Translations under genes and position numbers: made by a program
The notes under the pieces: model-generated
The model's database searches: none
What the model was told of the DNA's origin: nothing
Seen by the model: only the letters and a program-made list of their open reading frames with translations
Source of the DNA: JAZKFR01 sp040386295
GTDB taxonomy: Bacteria; Pseudomonadota; Gammaproteobacteria; Burkholderiales; Rhodocyclaceae
Direction of reading: 5' to 3'
NCBI GenBank assembly: GCA_040386295.1
Contig: JAZKFR010000067.1
Span: 1 to 9,599, forward strand
Length of the DNA: 9,599 nt
Shown: positions 1 to 6,715 of the stretch, in pieces
Numbering within the stretch: position 1 is the first letter of the stretch
Layout: each line of letters opens with the position of its first letter

Positions 1-231
1 ATTATGCAAGTCAGCTAACTTGATTGCGGCCGAGGCGGCTTTGGGTAAAGGCTGCAAAAAGCCAAGGTCGCCTTTTTTTCGCCAACGAAAAGCACTCGCT
101 GCTGACCACTCGGGAGCCTGCGGGAATGGTGTCACTGCCTGCGTTTGTGCCGCCAATAAAGTATCGAGACGCGACAATAATGTTTCGGCCTGTGTCAGAA
201 AACGGGACAGTTGCTGGGTAAGCTTGATCAT
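1..231 (-). CDS. DUF815-family AAA+ ATPase, N-terminal part only
   Basis: Reading the minus strand from ATG at 231 gives 77 codons open to the window edge. The product starts MIKLTQQLSRFLTQAETLLS and contains SAFRWRKKGDLGFLQPL at about residues 46-62, then KLADLHN. This matches my memory of the N-terminus of betaproteobacterial DUF815 (PF05673) predicted ATPases: a short amphipathic helix, an AFRWRKRG...L(Q/E)P block, then the AAA+ core. The Walker motifs would lie beyond the left edge and cannot be checked. The frame stays open upstream, so a second ATG at 279 (16 codons further out, MVWLECDVLTAQYTAQ) is possible. I prefer 231 because the helix starts there naturally, but neither start has a clear Shine-Dalgarno sequence. 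The gene is divergent from mltA. The family's biological role is not well defined. The family call is from memory of the motif, not a search. Confidence 0.75.
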   Translation of the reverse strand, partial: MIKLTQQLSRFLTQAETLLSRLDTLLAAQTQAVTPFPQAPEWSAASAFRWRKKGDLGFLQPLPKAASAAIKLADLHN

Positions 232-277
232 CTGGGCGGTATACTGGGCGGTTAAGACATCGCACTCTAGCCAAACC
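232..277. promoter_or_regulatory. Compact divergent spacer between the DUF815 gene and mltA
   Basis: If the start codons are 231 (minus) and 278 (plus), only 46 bases separate them. The spacer holds two copies of CTGGGCGGT (232-240 and 244-252), a 12-base period. Between them is TATACT (240-245), a good -10 match for the plus strand, but with no acceptable -35 element 16-18 bases upstream. Promoters for both genes must lie here or inside the opposite gene's 5' end. Weak evidence; no operator is recognised. Confidence 0.25.
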
Positions 278-1609
278 ATGCGCAAAAGCCAAACATCCAG
301 CCAAACATTCAAACAGTCAGTCAGGCACAAACCATCCGCCACGCTCGCACTTCTGCTGACGCTATTGCTCACGGCGTGTAGCTCGCTACCCGAACCTGAG
401 CCCGATGGCGCGGTGTGCACTCCTTGCGCCGCCTGCGCACAATGCTTGCCCCCTGCTGTTGAGCCGGCTCCGGGCAAGCCCGAAACACCCGCCCCAACGC
501 CAGTCAAAGCAATGCAAGAGCTTACTTGGCGCGACTTACCGCACTGGCCACAGGGGCTGGGTGGCGCTGATGAGGCGGATCTGAACACAGTATTGCCCAC
601 CTTCTTGCAGTCTTGCCGTGGCTTAAGCGGCAAAGCGCAATGGCCGCTTTGGCGCTCCGCTTGCGAGGCGGGCAAAGCCTTACAAGAATCTGCTGCCGAG
701 CTAAATACGGCCAGTCTGCGTCAGTTTTTTGAAGCCCATTTCACGCCCTACCTACTGAGCAATCCAGACGGCAGTACGCATGGCTTGATCACGGGCTACT
801 ACGAGCCCCTATTAAACGGCGCGCGCGCACCGAGCAAGCAATACGCCTACCCAGTGTTAGGTGTTCCCGACGACCTATTAACCGTTGAGTTAGGCGATTT
901 AATCCCTGAGCTGAAACACAAACGGGTGCGCGCGCGCTTGCAAGACAAGAAGGTCGTGCCTTATTTCTCGCGGGCTGAACTATTAGACCGCGAGTCCGCA
1001 CCAGAACATCACGTGTTGCTTTGGGTGGATGACCCTGTCGCTTTATTTTTCCTGCAAATACAAGGTTCTGGCCGCGTCAAACTGCCCGGTGGCGAGACTA
1101 TTCGCGTCGCTTACGCCGATCAAAATGGTCACCCCTACCGTTCAATCGGGCGTGTTTTGATCGAACGCGGCGAGCTCAAACCAGAATTTGCCTCTATGCA
1201 AGGGATTACCGCCTGGGTGCGGGCAAATCCGAACAAGCTGAACGAACTGCTCAATACCAATCCAAGCTATGTCTTTTTTCGCGAATTGCCAGCTGAATAC
1301 GGCGCCAAATTGGCGATTGGTCCGCCCGGCGCCATGGGCGTCCCTGTCACCGCCAAGCGCACGCTGGCCATCGATCCGCGCTACGTGCCTTTGGGGGCGC
1401 CAGTATTCTTGGCGACGACCCAGCCGAATAGTGCAAAACCCTTACGTCGCCTAATGTTTGCGCAAGATACCGGGGGCGCAATTCGCGGCGTCGTGCGCGC
1501 TGATTTTTTCTGGGGGTTTGGCGCAGAGGCTGGTAAAGCAGCCGGACGCATGCGGCAATCTGGACAGATGTGGGTACTTTTGCCACCGGGTGTTGCCGCC
1601 GAAAAATGA
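278..1609 (+). CDS. mltA: Membrane-bound lytic murein transglycosylase A (lipoprotein)
   Basis: A 443-residue lytic transglycosylase that cleaves the MurNAc-GlcNAc bond of peptidoglycan, forming 1,6-anhydroMurNAc, from the periplasmic face of the outer membrane. From ATG 278 the protein has a lipoprotein signal: a basic N-region, a hydrophobic run LALLLTLLL and the lipobox LTAC with Cys34. A Pro/Ala-rich linker follows. The MltA signature GYYEP is at residues 173-177. The C-terminal 3D domain carries QDTGGAIRG (Asp397) and RADFFWGFG (Asp409), which align with E. coli MltA LDVGGAIKG and FDIYQGIG; the second Asp corresponds to the known catalytic acid. The frame is open back to ATG 20, but those 86 residues are antisense to the DUF815 gene and would bury the signal peptide, so 278 is chosen. 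No clear Shine-Dalgarno sequence precedes it. The catalytic domain looks intact. Confidence 0.95.
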   Translation: MRKSQTSSQTFKQSVRHKPSATLALLLTLLLTACSSLPEPEPDGAVCTPCAACAQCLPPAVEPAPGKPETPAPTPVKAMQELTWRDLPHWPQGLGGADEADLNTVLPTFLQSCRGLSGKAQWPLWRSACEAGKALQESAAELNTASLRQFFEAHFTPYLLSNPDGSTHGLITGYYEPLLNGARAPSKQYAYPVLGVPDDLLTVELGDLIPELKHKRVRARLQDKKVVPYFSRAELLDRESAPEHHVLLWVDDPVALFFLQIQGSGRVKLPGGETIRVAYADQNGHPYRSIGRVLIERGELKPEFASMQGITAWVRANPNKLNELLNTNPSYVFFRELPAEYGAKLAIGPPGAMGVPVTAKRTLAIDPRYVPLGAPVFLATTQPNSAKPLRRLMFAQDTGGAIRGVVRADFFWGFGAEAGKAAGRMRQSGQMWVLLPPGVAAEK

Positions 1610-1783
1610 TGTTATAACCGCAACTTTGACGTCGCGCCCGAAGCTAAGAAACTGAGGCGCAAAACGAGCGGCAGACCCCTCGTTAAGGCGCTTAGGCGAA
1701 CGAAGCTAAGCGCAAAACCCAAGGCAAGACCGTACCCGTATTTTTAATCATCGATCACGTAGTCGACAGCACAGAGGAGCGCC
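1610..1783. other. Intergenic region mltA-can with inverted and direct repeats
   Basis: No gene is seen here. GCGCTTAG (1688-1695) and CTAAGCGC (1706-1713) form a perfect 8-bp stem with a 10-base loop. The block CGAAGCTAAG occurs twice (1639-1648 and 1701-1710), each time followed at different distances by CGCAAAAC (1658-1665 and 1711-1718). There is no T-run after the stem on either strand, so a standard intrinsic terminator is not supported. A promoter for can probably lies here, but no -35/-10 pair stands out. Confidence 0.4.
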
Positions 1784-2446
1784 ATGTCCCATCTCAAACA
1801 TCTCTTTGAAAATAACCGTCGCTGGGCCGAACAAACCCATATTGAGGCACCCGGTTTCTTCGAGAAACTGGCTAAGCTTCAGTCACCTGAATACCTGTGG
1901 ATTGGCTGTTCCGATTCGCGCGTTCCGGCAAATCAAATCACCGGTCTGTTACCGGGTGAAATTTTTGTGCATCGCAATGTGGCCAATTTGGTCGTGCACA
2001 GCGATCTGAACTGCCTGTCCGTTCTGCAATTTGCGGTGGATGTGCTGAAGGTGAAACACATTTTGATCGTCGGTCATTACGGCTGTGGCGGGGTGACGGC
2101 AGCCTATGAAAATCAAAGGCTAGGCCTGGTCGACAACTGGTTGCGCCATATCCAAGACGTGCGGCAAAAACACAGTAAATTTCTCTCTACCGATGCGGAT
2201 AAGCAAACAAAAATTGATCGTTTGTGCGAGTTAAACGTCATTGAGCAGGTGCTCAACGTAGCGCAAACGACGGTGCTGCAAGAAGCTTGGCTGCGTCGTC
2301 AGGAAGTGGCTGTGCATGGCTGGATTTTTGGCATAGACGACGGTTTGGTGCACGACCTGAATTTCTCCCTCGGCCTCGACGATAACGTGCAGGAACGTTA
2401 CGACTCAGCGCTGAGTCGGCTTGGCGTCTTGACGCAAACGGCTTGA
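1784..2446 (+). CDS. can: Beta-class carbonic anhydrase
   Basis: Cytoplasmic zinc enzyme of 220 residues, interconverting CO2 and bicarbonate and so supplying bicarbonate for carboxylation reactions at ambient CO2. All beta-class zinc and active-site residues are present at the E. coli Can positions: Cys42, Asp44 and Arg46 in GCSDSRVPAN, and His98 and Cys101 in GHYGCGGV. The length equals that of E. coli Can (CynT2), favouring the housekeeping enzyme over the cyn-operon CynT. The start is well supported: AGAGGAG at 1773-1779 lies 4 bases before ATG. The gene is 174 bases from mltA and 80 bases before dedA, with no convincing terminator on either side, so co-transcription with dedA is possible but unproven. 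Confidence 0.96.
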   Translation: MSHLKHLFENNRRWAEQTHIEAPGFFEKLAKLQSPEYLWIGCSDSRVPANQITGLLPGEIFVHRNVANLVVHSDLNCLSVLQFAVDVLKVKHILIVGHYGCGGVTAAYENQRLGLVDNWLRHIQDVRQKHSKFLSTDADKQTKIDRLCELNVIEQVLNVAQTTVLQEAWLRRQEVAVHGWIFGIDDGLVHDLNFSLGLDDNVQERYDSALSRLGVLTQTA

Positions 2447-2493
2447 GCCTAGGCGCGCAGCGTTTGCCAGGCCGAGGTGCCTGAGCCGAAAGA

Positions 2494-2525
2494 ACTGAAG
2501 GATATTTAAACTGAAGGGTATTTAA
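2494..2525 (+). repeat. 16-bp tandem duplication carrying the dedA ribosome-binding site
   Basis: ACTGAAGGATATTTAA (2494-2509) is followed at once by ACTGAAGGGTATTTAA (2510-2525), with one mismatch in 16 (A2502/G2518). Each copy carries an AAGG core. The second copy's GAAGGG (2513-2518) is 8 bases from the TTG start at 2527 and is the working candidate. The first copy's AAGGA (2498-2502) is too distant to start translation at that codon. The duplication is direct in the sequence; its effect on expression is unknown. Confidence 0.85.
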
Positions 2526-2526
2526 A

Positions 2527-3177
2527 TTGGACTATTTTTTGCTGCTGCTCGATTGGCTGCTGCACCTGGATCGCTACTTGGCGGTGCTGGTGCAAGAGCA
2601 TGGGGCTTGGATTTACGTGGTGTTGTTCGCCATTGTTTTTAGCGAAACTGGATTTGTCGTAACGCCCTTCTTGCCTGGCGATTCTTTGCTTTTTGTTGCC
2701 GGAGCCTTGGCTGCGCTAGGCGGTATGGAGCTGCCGTATTTACTGGGCGTTTTATTATCAGCAGCGATTCTCGGCAATATGCTCAATTACCAAATTGGGC
2801 GCTTCTGCGGAGAACGTGTTTTTCAGTGGAAAAAATCGCGTTTTTTTAGCCCAGAAGCGCTGCATAAAACGCATGAATTTTATGCGCGACATGGGGGGAA
2901 AACCTTGGTTGTGTCCCGTTTCTTGCCTATTTTTCGCACTTTCGCCCCTTTTGTCGCGGGGGTTGGCGCGATGCCTTACCGCCGCTTTACTTTCTTCAAC
3001 CTGCTCGGGGCGCTCTGTTGGGTCTTATCGCTGACGCTCGCTGGCTACTGGTTTGGCAATCAAACCTGGATTCGACAAAATCTGACAGCAGTCATTTTGT
3101 TCATCATCCTGCTGTCGTTTCTGCCGCTGTTGCTGGGGTATTGCCGACATCGTTTGGCGCAGCGCAAAGCGGTTTAG
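2527..3177 (+). CDS. dedA: DedA-family inner-membrane protein
   Basis: Polytopic inner-membrane protein of 216 residues. DedA/SNARE-associated (VTT) proteins are linked to proton-motive-force maintenance, envelope stress resistance and, for some members, flipping of phospholipid or undecaprenyl-phosphate carriers. Motifs are those of E. coli DedA itself: SETGFVVTPFLPGDSLLFVA (Glu40, Asp52), a GNMLNYQIGR segment (83-92), KTHEFYARHGGKT (114-126) and SRFLPIFRTFAPFVAG (Arg131, Arg137). Acidic and arginine residues at these places are essential in E. coli YqjA. Several hydrophobic segments alternate with short loops. The start is TTG at 2527: it follows a good Shine-Dalgarno sequence, and the protein then begins MDYFLLLLDW, as E. 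coli DedA begins MDLIYFLIDF. A lipoprotein gene follows after 21 bases, probably in the same transcript. The exact substrate cannot be read from the sequence. Confidence 0.93.
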   Translation: MDYFLLLLDWLLHLDRYLAVLVQEHGAWIYVVLFAIVFSETGFVVTPFLPGDSLLFVAGALAALGGMELPYLLGVLLSAAILGNMLNYQIGRFCGERVFQWKKSRFFSPEALHKTHEFYARHGGKTLVVSRFLPIFRTFAPFVAGVGAMPYRRFTFFNLLGALCWVLSLTLAGYWFGNQTWIRQNLTAVILFIILLSFLPLLLGYCRHRLAQRKAV

Positions 3178-3198
3178 TTTTTTTGCGAAGGCTTGCTG

Positions 3199-3963
3199 AT
3201 GCGTCCAGCCAAACTTGCTCTAACCATGCTTGCCTTTTTGAGCCTGTTGTCCGCCTGTGCTACGCGCAGCGGGGCGGATGGGCAGAGCGAAAGTTATTTC
3301 AATCCGCGTTATCTAGCCAAAACAGATATTGATCGCGTTGTTGATGTGAATCGAGCCGAGGTGATTGCAGGCTTGCGGCGGATTGCCGAAAAACTGTACC
3401 GGCGCAATCCGAAAGAGTGGAAGAAATCCGGGCAAGCGGATCTCAATAGCGCGCTCGAACGTTTGTTTGGCAAGGCTGAACAAACGCTTGCAGTCAGTCC
3501 CGAGACGCTTGATTTCCCCGAGTTGGAAGGACGGCGCGAAGGGCAGGCGGCGCTCTACGCCTTCGATGCCCGCTATCAAGGGGATCGCGTATTGGCTTTG
3601 ATGGCAGGCTTGCTCGGTATGAGCTATGCCGCGTTTGAACACAAGGCGGATTTTTATGTGCTCGACCATCTCGACGCGCAAAAGCTGGCGAACTGTGCGC
3701 ACAATTTTGAGATTGCGGTATGGAAACTGTCTTCGAGTAAAAACCCGCAAAATGGTGCGCGGCACGAGGCCTTGCTGCTCTCCAATGCGCTCGATCCCGA
3801 GCAGCCAAATTTGAGCATTGAGCGCGAGTTTGGCCGGATCGTTGGCCTCTTGGATTTTTTGGCCAAAGTTGTTGCCGATAAAAATGGACGCAGTATCACG
3901 CGCCTTTCGCAAAGCGTTGTCACCGCTGTGTTCTTACCCGTCAGTGCATTGGGCTTGCGCTAG
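3199..3963 (+). CDS. Conserved-looking lipoprotein of unknown function
   Basis: I do not recognise a named family. The 254-residue product has a lipoprotein signal peptide (MRPAKLALTMLAFLSLLSAC, lipobox LSAC, Cys20), so it should be membrane-anchored and face the periplasm; residue +2 is Ala, which does not suggest inner-membrane retention. The mature part is mostly helical in character: a charged segment at 38-74 (KTDIDRVVDV, then RRIAEKLYRRNPKEW), a hydrophobic patch at 131-146 (VLALMAGLLGMSYAAF) and a hydrophobic C-terminus (VVTAVFLPVSALGL). One further cysteine is at 166. The start is ATG 3199 because GAAGG at 3187-3191 is 7 bases upstream; TTG at 3193 is too close to that site. It lies 21 bases after dedA, suggesting an operon and a shared envelope role. 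A long minus-strand open frame across it is a codon shadow. Confidence 0.85.
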   Translation: MRPAKLALTMLAFLSLLSACATRSGADGQSESYFNPRYLAKTDIDRVVDVNRAEVIAGLRRIAEKLYRRNPKEWKKSGQADLNSALERLFGKAEQTLAVSPETLDFPELEGRREGQAALYAFDARYQGDRVLALMAGLLGMSYAAFEHKADFYVLDHLDAQKLANCAHNFEIAVWKLSSSKNPQNGARHEALLLSNALDPEQPNLSIEREFGRIVGLLDFLAKVVADKNGRSITRLSQSVVTAVFLPVSALGLR

Positions 3964-3964
3964 T

Positions 3965-3993
3965 TTTTCTGCGCGGGCACTTAAAACCATAAT
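3965..3993 (+). promoter_or_regulatory. Possible sigma70-like promoter before purN
   Basis: The 72-base spacer before purN contains an AT-rich patch (3981-4014). CATAAT (3988-3993) matches the -10 consensus at 5 of 6 and is 17 bases from TTTTCT (3965-3970), which matches the -35 at only 3 of 6. Transcription would start near 4000, leaving a leader of about 35 bases. No purine-repressor operator is recognised. Weak call from spacing and composition. Confidence 0.3.
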
Positions 3994-4035
3994 TAAATCA
4001 ATCTTTAAAAGAACCTAAGAGAGGGCGCCCGTCGC

Positions 4036-4698
4036 ATGCAATCCTTCGTTATTCTCATCTCTGGCCGTGGTAGCAACTTAGCGGCTTTGCTCGCTGCCGT
4101 CGCTGCGGGCAGCTTGCCGGCACGGATTGCCGCCGTTTTGTCTAATCGTGCTGACGCAGCGGGTTTAGCCGTCGCGGTAGCGCACGGCATTCCCACCGTG
4201 GTGTTGGAGCATCGCCAGTTTCCTGATCGCGCTAGTTTTGATTCGGCGCTGGCCGAAGCGATCGACGGTTTTGCGCCTGATCTCGTCGTTTTGGCCGGGT
4301 TCATGCGCATTCTGGGCAGCGCTTTTGTCCAGCATTACGCCGGGCGCATGCTCAATATTCACCCCTCCTTACTGCCTTCTTTTCCGGGTCTCGATACGCA
4401 TCGGCGTGCGCTTGAGGCCGGTGTGCGTATCCATGGTTGCACCGTGCACTTCGTCGATCCCTTGGTCGACCATGGCCCTATCGTGATGCAGGCCGCAGTG
4501 CCTGTGTTGGCAGACGATAACGAAGCGCAGCTAGCCGCCCGTGTGTTGGCGCAGGAGCACCGAATTTATCCTTTGGCGATTCATCAGGTGCTTGCCGGAC
4601 GCTTGCGCTTAGTGGCTGAACGGGTGGTGTGTGATAGCGCACAGCGTGCGGACACGGCTTTGTTAGCGCCAGAATTACTGCCGTCGGCGCCCGCATGA
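4036..4698 (+). CDS. purN: Phosphoribosylglycinamide formyltransferase (GAR transformylase)
   Basis: Third step of de novo purine synthesis: transfers the formyl group of 10-formyltetrahydrofolate to GAR, giving FGAR; cytoplasmic. The 220-residue protein has the N-terminal phosphate-binding loop ISGRGSNLAALL (8-19), and the formyltransferase core LAGFMRILGSAFV followed by MLNIHPSLLPSFPG (105-118). It has the catalytic set Asn107, His109 and Asp145 (VDHGPIV), equivalent to E. coli Asn106, His108 and Asp144. The chain is intact and of usual family length, slightly extended at the C-terminus. The start follows GAGAGGG (4019-4025) at a longish 10 bases. Its stop overlaps the next gene's start (ATGA at 4695-4698), implying translational coupling to the DUF3108 gene. 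It is not beside other purine genes here. Confidence 0.96.
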   Translation: MQSFVILISGRGSNLAALLAAVAAGSLPARIAAVLSNRADAAGLAVAVAHGIPTVVLEHRQFPDRASFDSALAEAIDGFAPDLVVLAGFMRILGSAFVQHYAGRMLNIHPSLLPSFPGLDTHRRALEAGVRIHGCTVHFVDPLVDHGPIVMQAAVPVLADDNEAQLAARVLAQEHRIYPLAIHQVLAGRLRLVAERVVCDSAQRADTALLAPELLPSAPA

Positions 4699-5923
4699 GC
4701 GGCAAGGCAACAGCTTGGTTGGCGTGGCAACGGCAATGCGCTCGTCTGCCGCGTGCCTTGTGCATTGCTTTGAGCGTTTCGCTTCTGCTGCATGTCTACC
4801 TGCTGTTTGCGCCTAACTTCAATCTCGCTTTGGCGACAACGCAAGCGCTGCCCTTGCAGGCTGAGCTGCTTATGCCACGGACGTCACAAGCGCCACAGAC
4901 GCCAAATGTCAGGCCAGCGCTGGATCTAGCTGCGCCTAGCGTTGTCGCAAGGCAGGCCGTGGCGAGCGAGCCGCAACAATCAGCATCAACGCCTCAGCCA
5001 GAGAGCGGAATGACGAATGACGCTAAGCGCGCTGGAGAAGAATCGGCTTGGGCAGAAGAGACGCACGCAAACCCTGCGCTGCCGAGCGCGTCAGCAGTGG
5101 TGACAGAGGCGGCAGCAAAAGCGGTGACAGAAGCAATAACGCAGCAGTCCGTTGCGCCGAATAACCACGCCGCGACCCTGGCGCAGAACACGCACGCGCT
5201 AGCCCAAGCAAGCGCGTCCGTAGCAACAGGCAACAGCGTAGCGTCCACCTTTCCTTCTAGCGGTGAGATCGATTACCGCGTCGAGCGCATGCAGGGATTA
5301 GAAATTGGCCAGTCGAAGCATCGTTGGCAAATTAGCCAAGGGCATTACCAGATGAGCGCGGTCAGCGAGACCAGCGGCCTGGTCGCCTTGTTTAAGCCGC
5401 TGCGTATTGAGTGGGAAAGCAGCGGCCAGATGAACGAGCAAGGGTTTCAACCAACGCGTTTCGTGATTCGGCGCGGCAACGGCAAAACCCCGGGCAGCGT
5501 TGAAGCGCAAGCAGAGTTTGATTGGGCTTCGGTGCAGGTACGGCTCAACGACCTGGCGCCGCAAACGCTTAAAGCAAACACACAAGACCTGCTCTCTTTT
5601 CACTACCAGCTTGGCCACCNNNNNNNNNNCACCTGCTGGGCTTGCCGAGCGCTGCGCCGACGGTTGGTGGGGTGACGATCTTGACCGTCGTCACCGGTAA
5701 AAAAATAGAAGATTATCGGCTTGAGCTATTAGGCGAGGTCGAAGTGCAAGTACCTGCTGGCGTGTTTCACACCCTGCACGTGCGCGCCCCCGGCGATAAC
5801 AGCACCGAACTCTGGCTAGCTGTGAAGCACTTTATGCTGCCGGTCAAAATTCAACATAGCGATCGTGCTGGCGATGGCTTTGTCGAAGTCGCCACGCGCC
5901 TTGATTTAGGCGGCGCACAGTGA
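4695..5923 (+). CDS. Membrane-anchored DUF3108 protein, interrupted by an N run
   Basis: Role unknown. Before the N run, 308 codons are readable. They comprise a basic N-terminus, one transmembrane segment at about 18-41 (LPRALCIALSVSLLLHVYLL), an Ala/Thr/Pro/Gln-rich low-complexity linker (about 50-188), then a folded domain starting SSGEIDYRVERMQGLEIG. After the run, the frame from 5630 continues HLLGLPSAAPTVGG, VVTGKKIEDYRLELLGEVEV, FHTLHVRAPGDNSTELWLA and KHFMLPVKIQHSDRAGDGF to a stop at 5921-5923. GKKIEDYR...GEVEVQVPAG...WLA...LPVKI.H is the pattern I associate with DUF3108 (PF11306). The two halves are in different frames only because the 10 N are not the true gap length; joining by a 4-base overlap (CACC) gives about 404 residues. 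ATG overlaps the purN stop (ATGA), so translation is probably coupled. The anchor, linker and C-terminal domain resemble TonB-type layout, pointing to a periplasmic location. Confidence 0.82.
5620..5629. other. Assembly gap (10 N)
   Basis: Ten N interrupt the DUF3108 gene. The left flank ends GGCCACC and the right flank begins CACCTGCTGGG. Frame continuity requires a true gap length of 2 modulo 3, so 10 is not the real length. An overlap of the shared CACC (length -4) satisfies this and would read GGC CAC CTG CTG GGC. Confidence 0.97.
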
Positions 5924-5960
5924 ATCTAAGACAGCGGCAAAGCCTTGCAGCCTGCCGCGT

Positions 5961-5989
5961 AAAAAAGGCCACCTTGTTTGGGTGGCCTT
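5961..5989 (-). terminator. Rho-independent terminator of the outer-membrane barrel gene
   Basis: AAGGCCACC (5965-5973) and GGTGGCCTT (5981-5989) form a perfect 9-bp stem with a 7-base loop. Read on the minus strand, the stem runs into six T (complement of A5961-A5966), the normal intrinsic terminator layout, 39 bases past the stop of the minus-strand gene at 6028. On the plus strand only two T follow the stem, so it would at best weakly end the convergent purN/DUF3108 transcript. Confidence 0.85.
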
Positions 5990-6027
5990 GGGTGCAGCGC
6001 TTAGGGAAGCGCTTGGGGAATTGAAAC

Positions 6028-6645
6028 TTAGAACTTGTAGCCCAAAGTTAAAATACCAGCAGACAGCTGCGGTTTGTATTTGCCGGTATAGCCACTGGCG
6101 TAACTAAAGGTTTTATCCTTAAAGTCGACGAATTGCGCCTCGGCTTGGATGAACAAATTCTTGTTCAAGAACGATTTCACGCCAAAGCCGTAACCGAGCG
6201 CATCGTATTGCACTGATTTTTCACCCAGCAGCGGGGTTTTCCACGTCCCTTTTATTGAGTGTTGAGCCACTTTGACGAAAAGTGCGGTGTTGTCGCTAAC
6301 TAAATAGCTGGGCTGCAGATAAAGCGAGTAATGCGCTCCGATTTCTAAGCTGGCTGTTTCGCCACGGTGTGGAAAATCACCGGATTTTGTTTTAGCGAAA
6401 TCATAGGTGGCGCCGACAGTCAGTAAGAATTTCTGGCTCGGTGCATGCGTGTAAGCTAGGTCAAAGCTGGGTATTACATTGCTTTTGCTAGGCTTTTCAG
6501 AGCCGCCTAGGCTGTCCGAGACACTCGTCTCAGCCTTGACTGAAGCAACCCCCAGGCCGACGGAGACGCCTTCAAATTGAGCTGCTTGGGCAAAGACCCC
6601 CGCTGAGGCCAAGCTAAGCGAGAGCGCTAAAAAAGTTCTTTTCAT
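6028..6645 (-). CDS. Small outer-membrane beta-barrel protein
   Basis: A 205-residue protein with a Sec signal peptide (MKRTFLALSLSLASAGVFAQ; cleavage after Ala19 or Ala21). It continues as alternating polar/hydrophobic strands rich in Gly and aromatics, for example FEGVSVGLGVASV, KFLLTVGATYDFAK, SLEIGAHYSLYLQPSYLV, ALGYGFGVKSFL and FIQAEAQFVDF, and ends LSAGILTLGYKF with the terminal Phe typical of BAM-inserted barrels. The size fits an eight-stranded barrel of the OmpX/OmpA-like superfamily (PF13505 type). There is no OmpA peptidoglycan-binding domain. Function cannot be assigned; such barrels serve as adhesins, small channels or structural proteins. ATG at 6645 has only a weak GTGAG upstream. 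It has its own promoter and terminator, is convergent with the DUF3108 gene and divergent from the next. Confidence 0.87.
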   Translation of the reverse strand: MKRTFLALSLSLASAGVFAQAAQFEGVSVGLGVASVKAETSVSDSLGGSEKPSKSNVIPSFDLAYTHAPSQKFLLTVGATYDFAKTKSGDFPHRGETASLEIGAHYSLYLQPSYLVSDNTALFVKVAQHSIKGTWKTPLLGEKSVQYDALGYGFGVKSFLNKNLFIQAEAQFVDFKDKTFSYASGYTGKYKPQLSAGILTLGYKF

Positions 6646-6715
6646 TTTTTACTCACGGTAATTAGGTTGAAAAACTGACTGTGCTTTGAACTTATTGCAG
6701 AACAATCAAGTTACA

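Noticed and set aside
20..277. N-terminal extension of mltA to ATG 20 (86 extra residues)
   Set aside because: It is antisense to the recognisable DUF815 coding sequence and would place the lipoprotein signal peptide deep inside the protein.
11..304. Minus-strand open frame of 97 residues
   Set aside because: It is a shadow of the true minus-strand frame; the frame starting at ATG 231 gives the DUF815 N-terminal motif.
2480..2493. Short CAGGC/GCCTG hairpin between can and dedA
   Set aside because: A five-base stem with no T-run is not adequate for a terminator.
3313..3912. Long minus-strand open frame (199 residues) inside the lipoprotein gene
   Set aside because: It lies wholly antisense to a gene with a clear signal peptide and ribosome-binding site, and the product has no recognisable motif or leader.
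5642..5923. Separate small gene after the N run
   Set aside because: It has no ribosome-binding site and its product is the C-terminal half of the DUF3108 domain begun before the gap.
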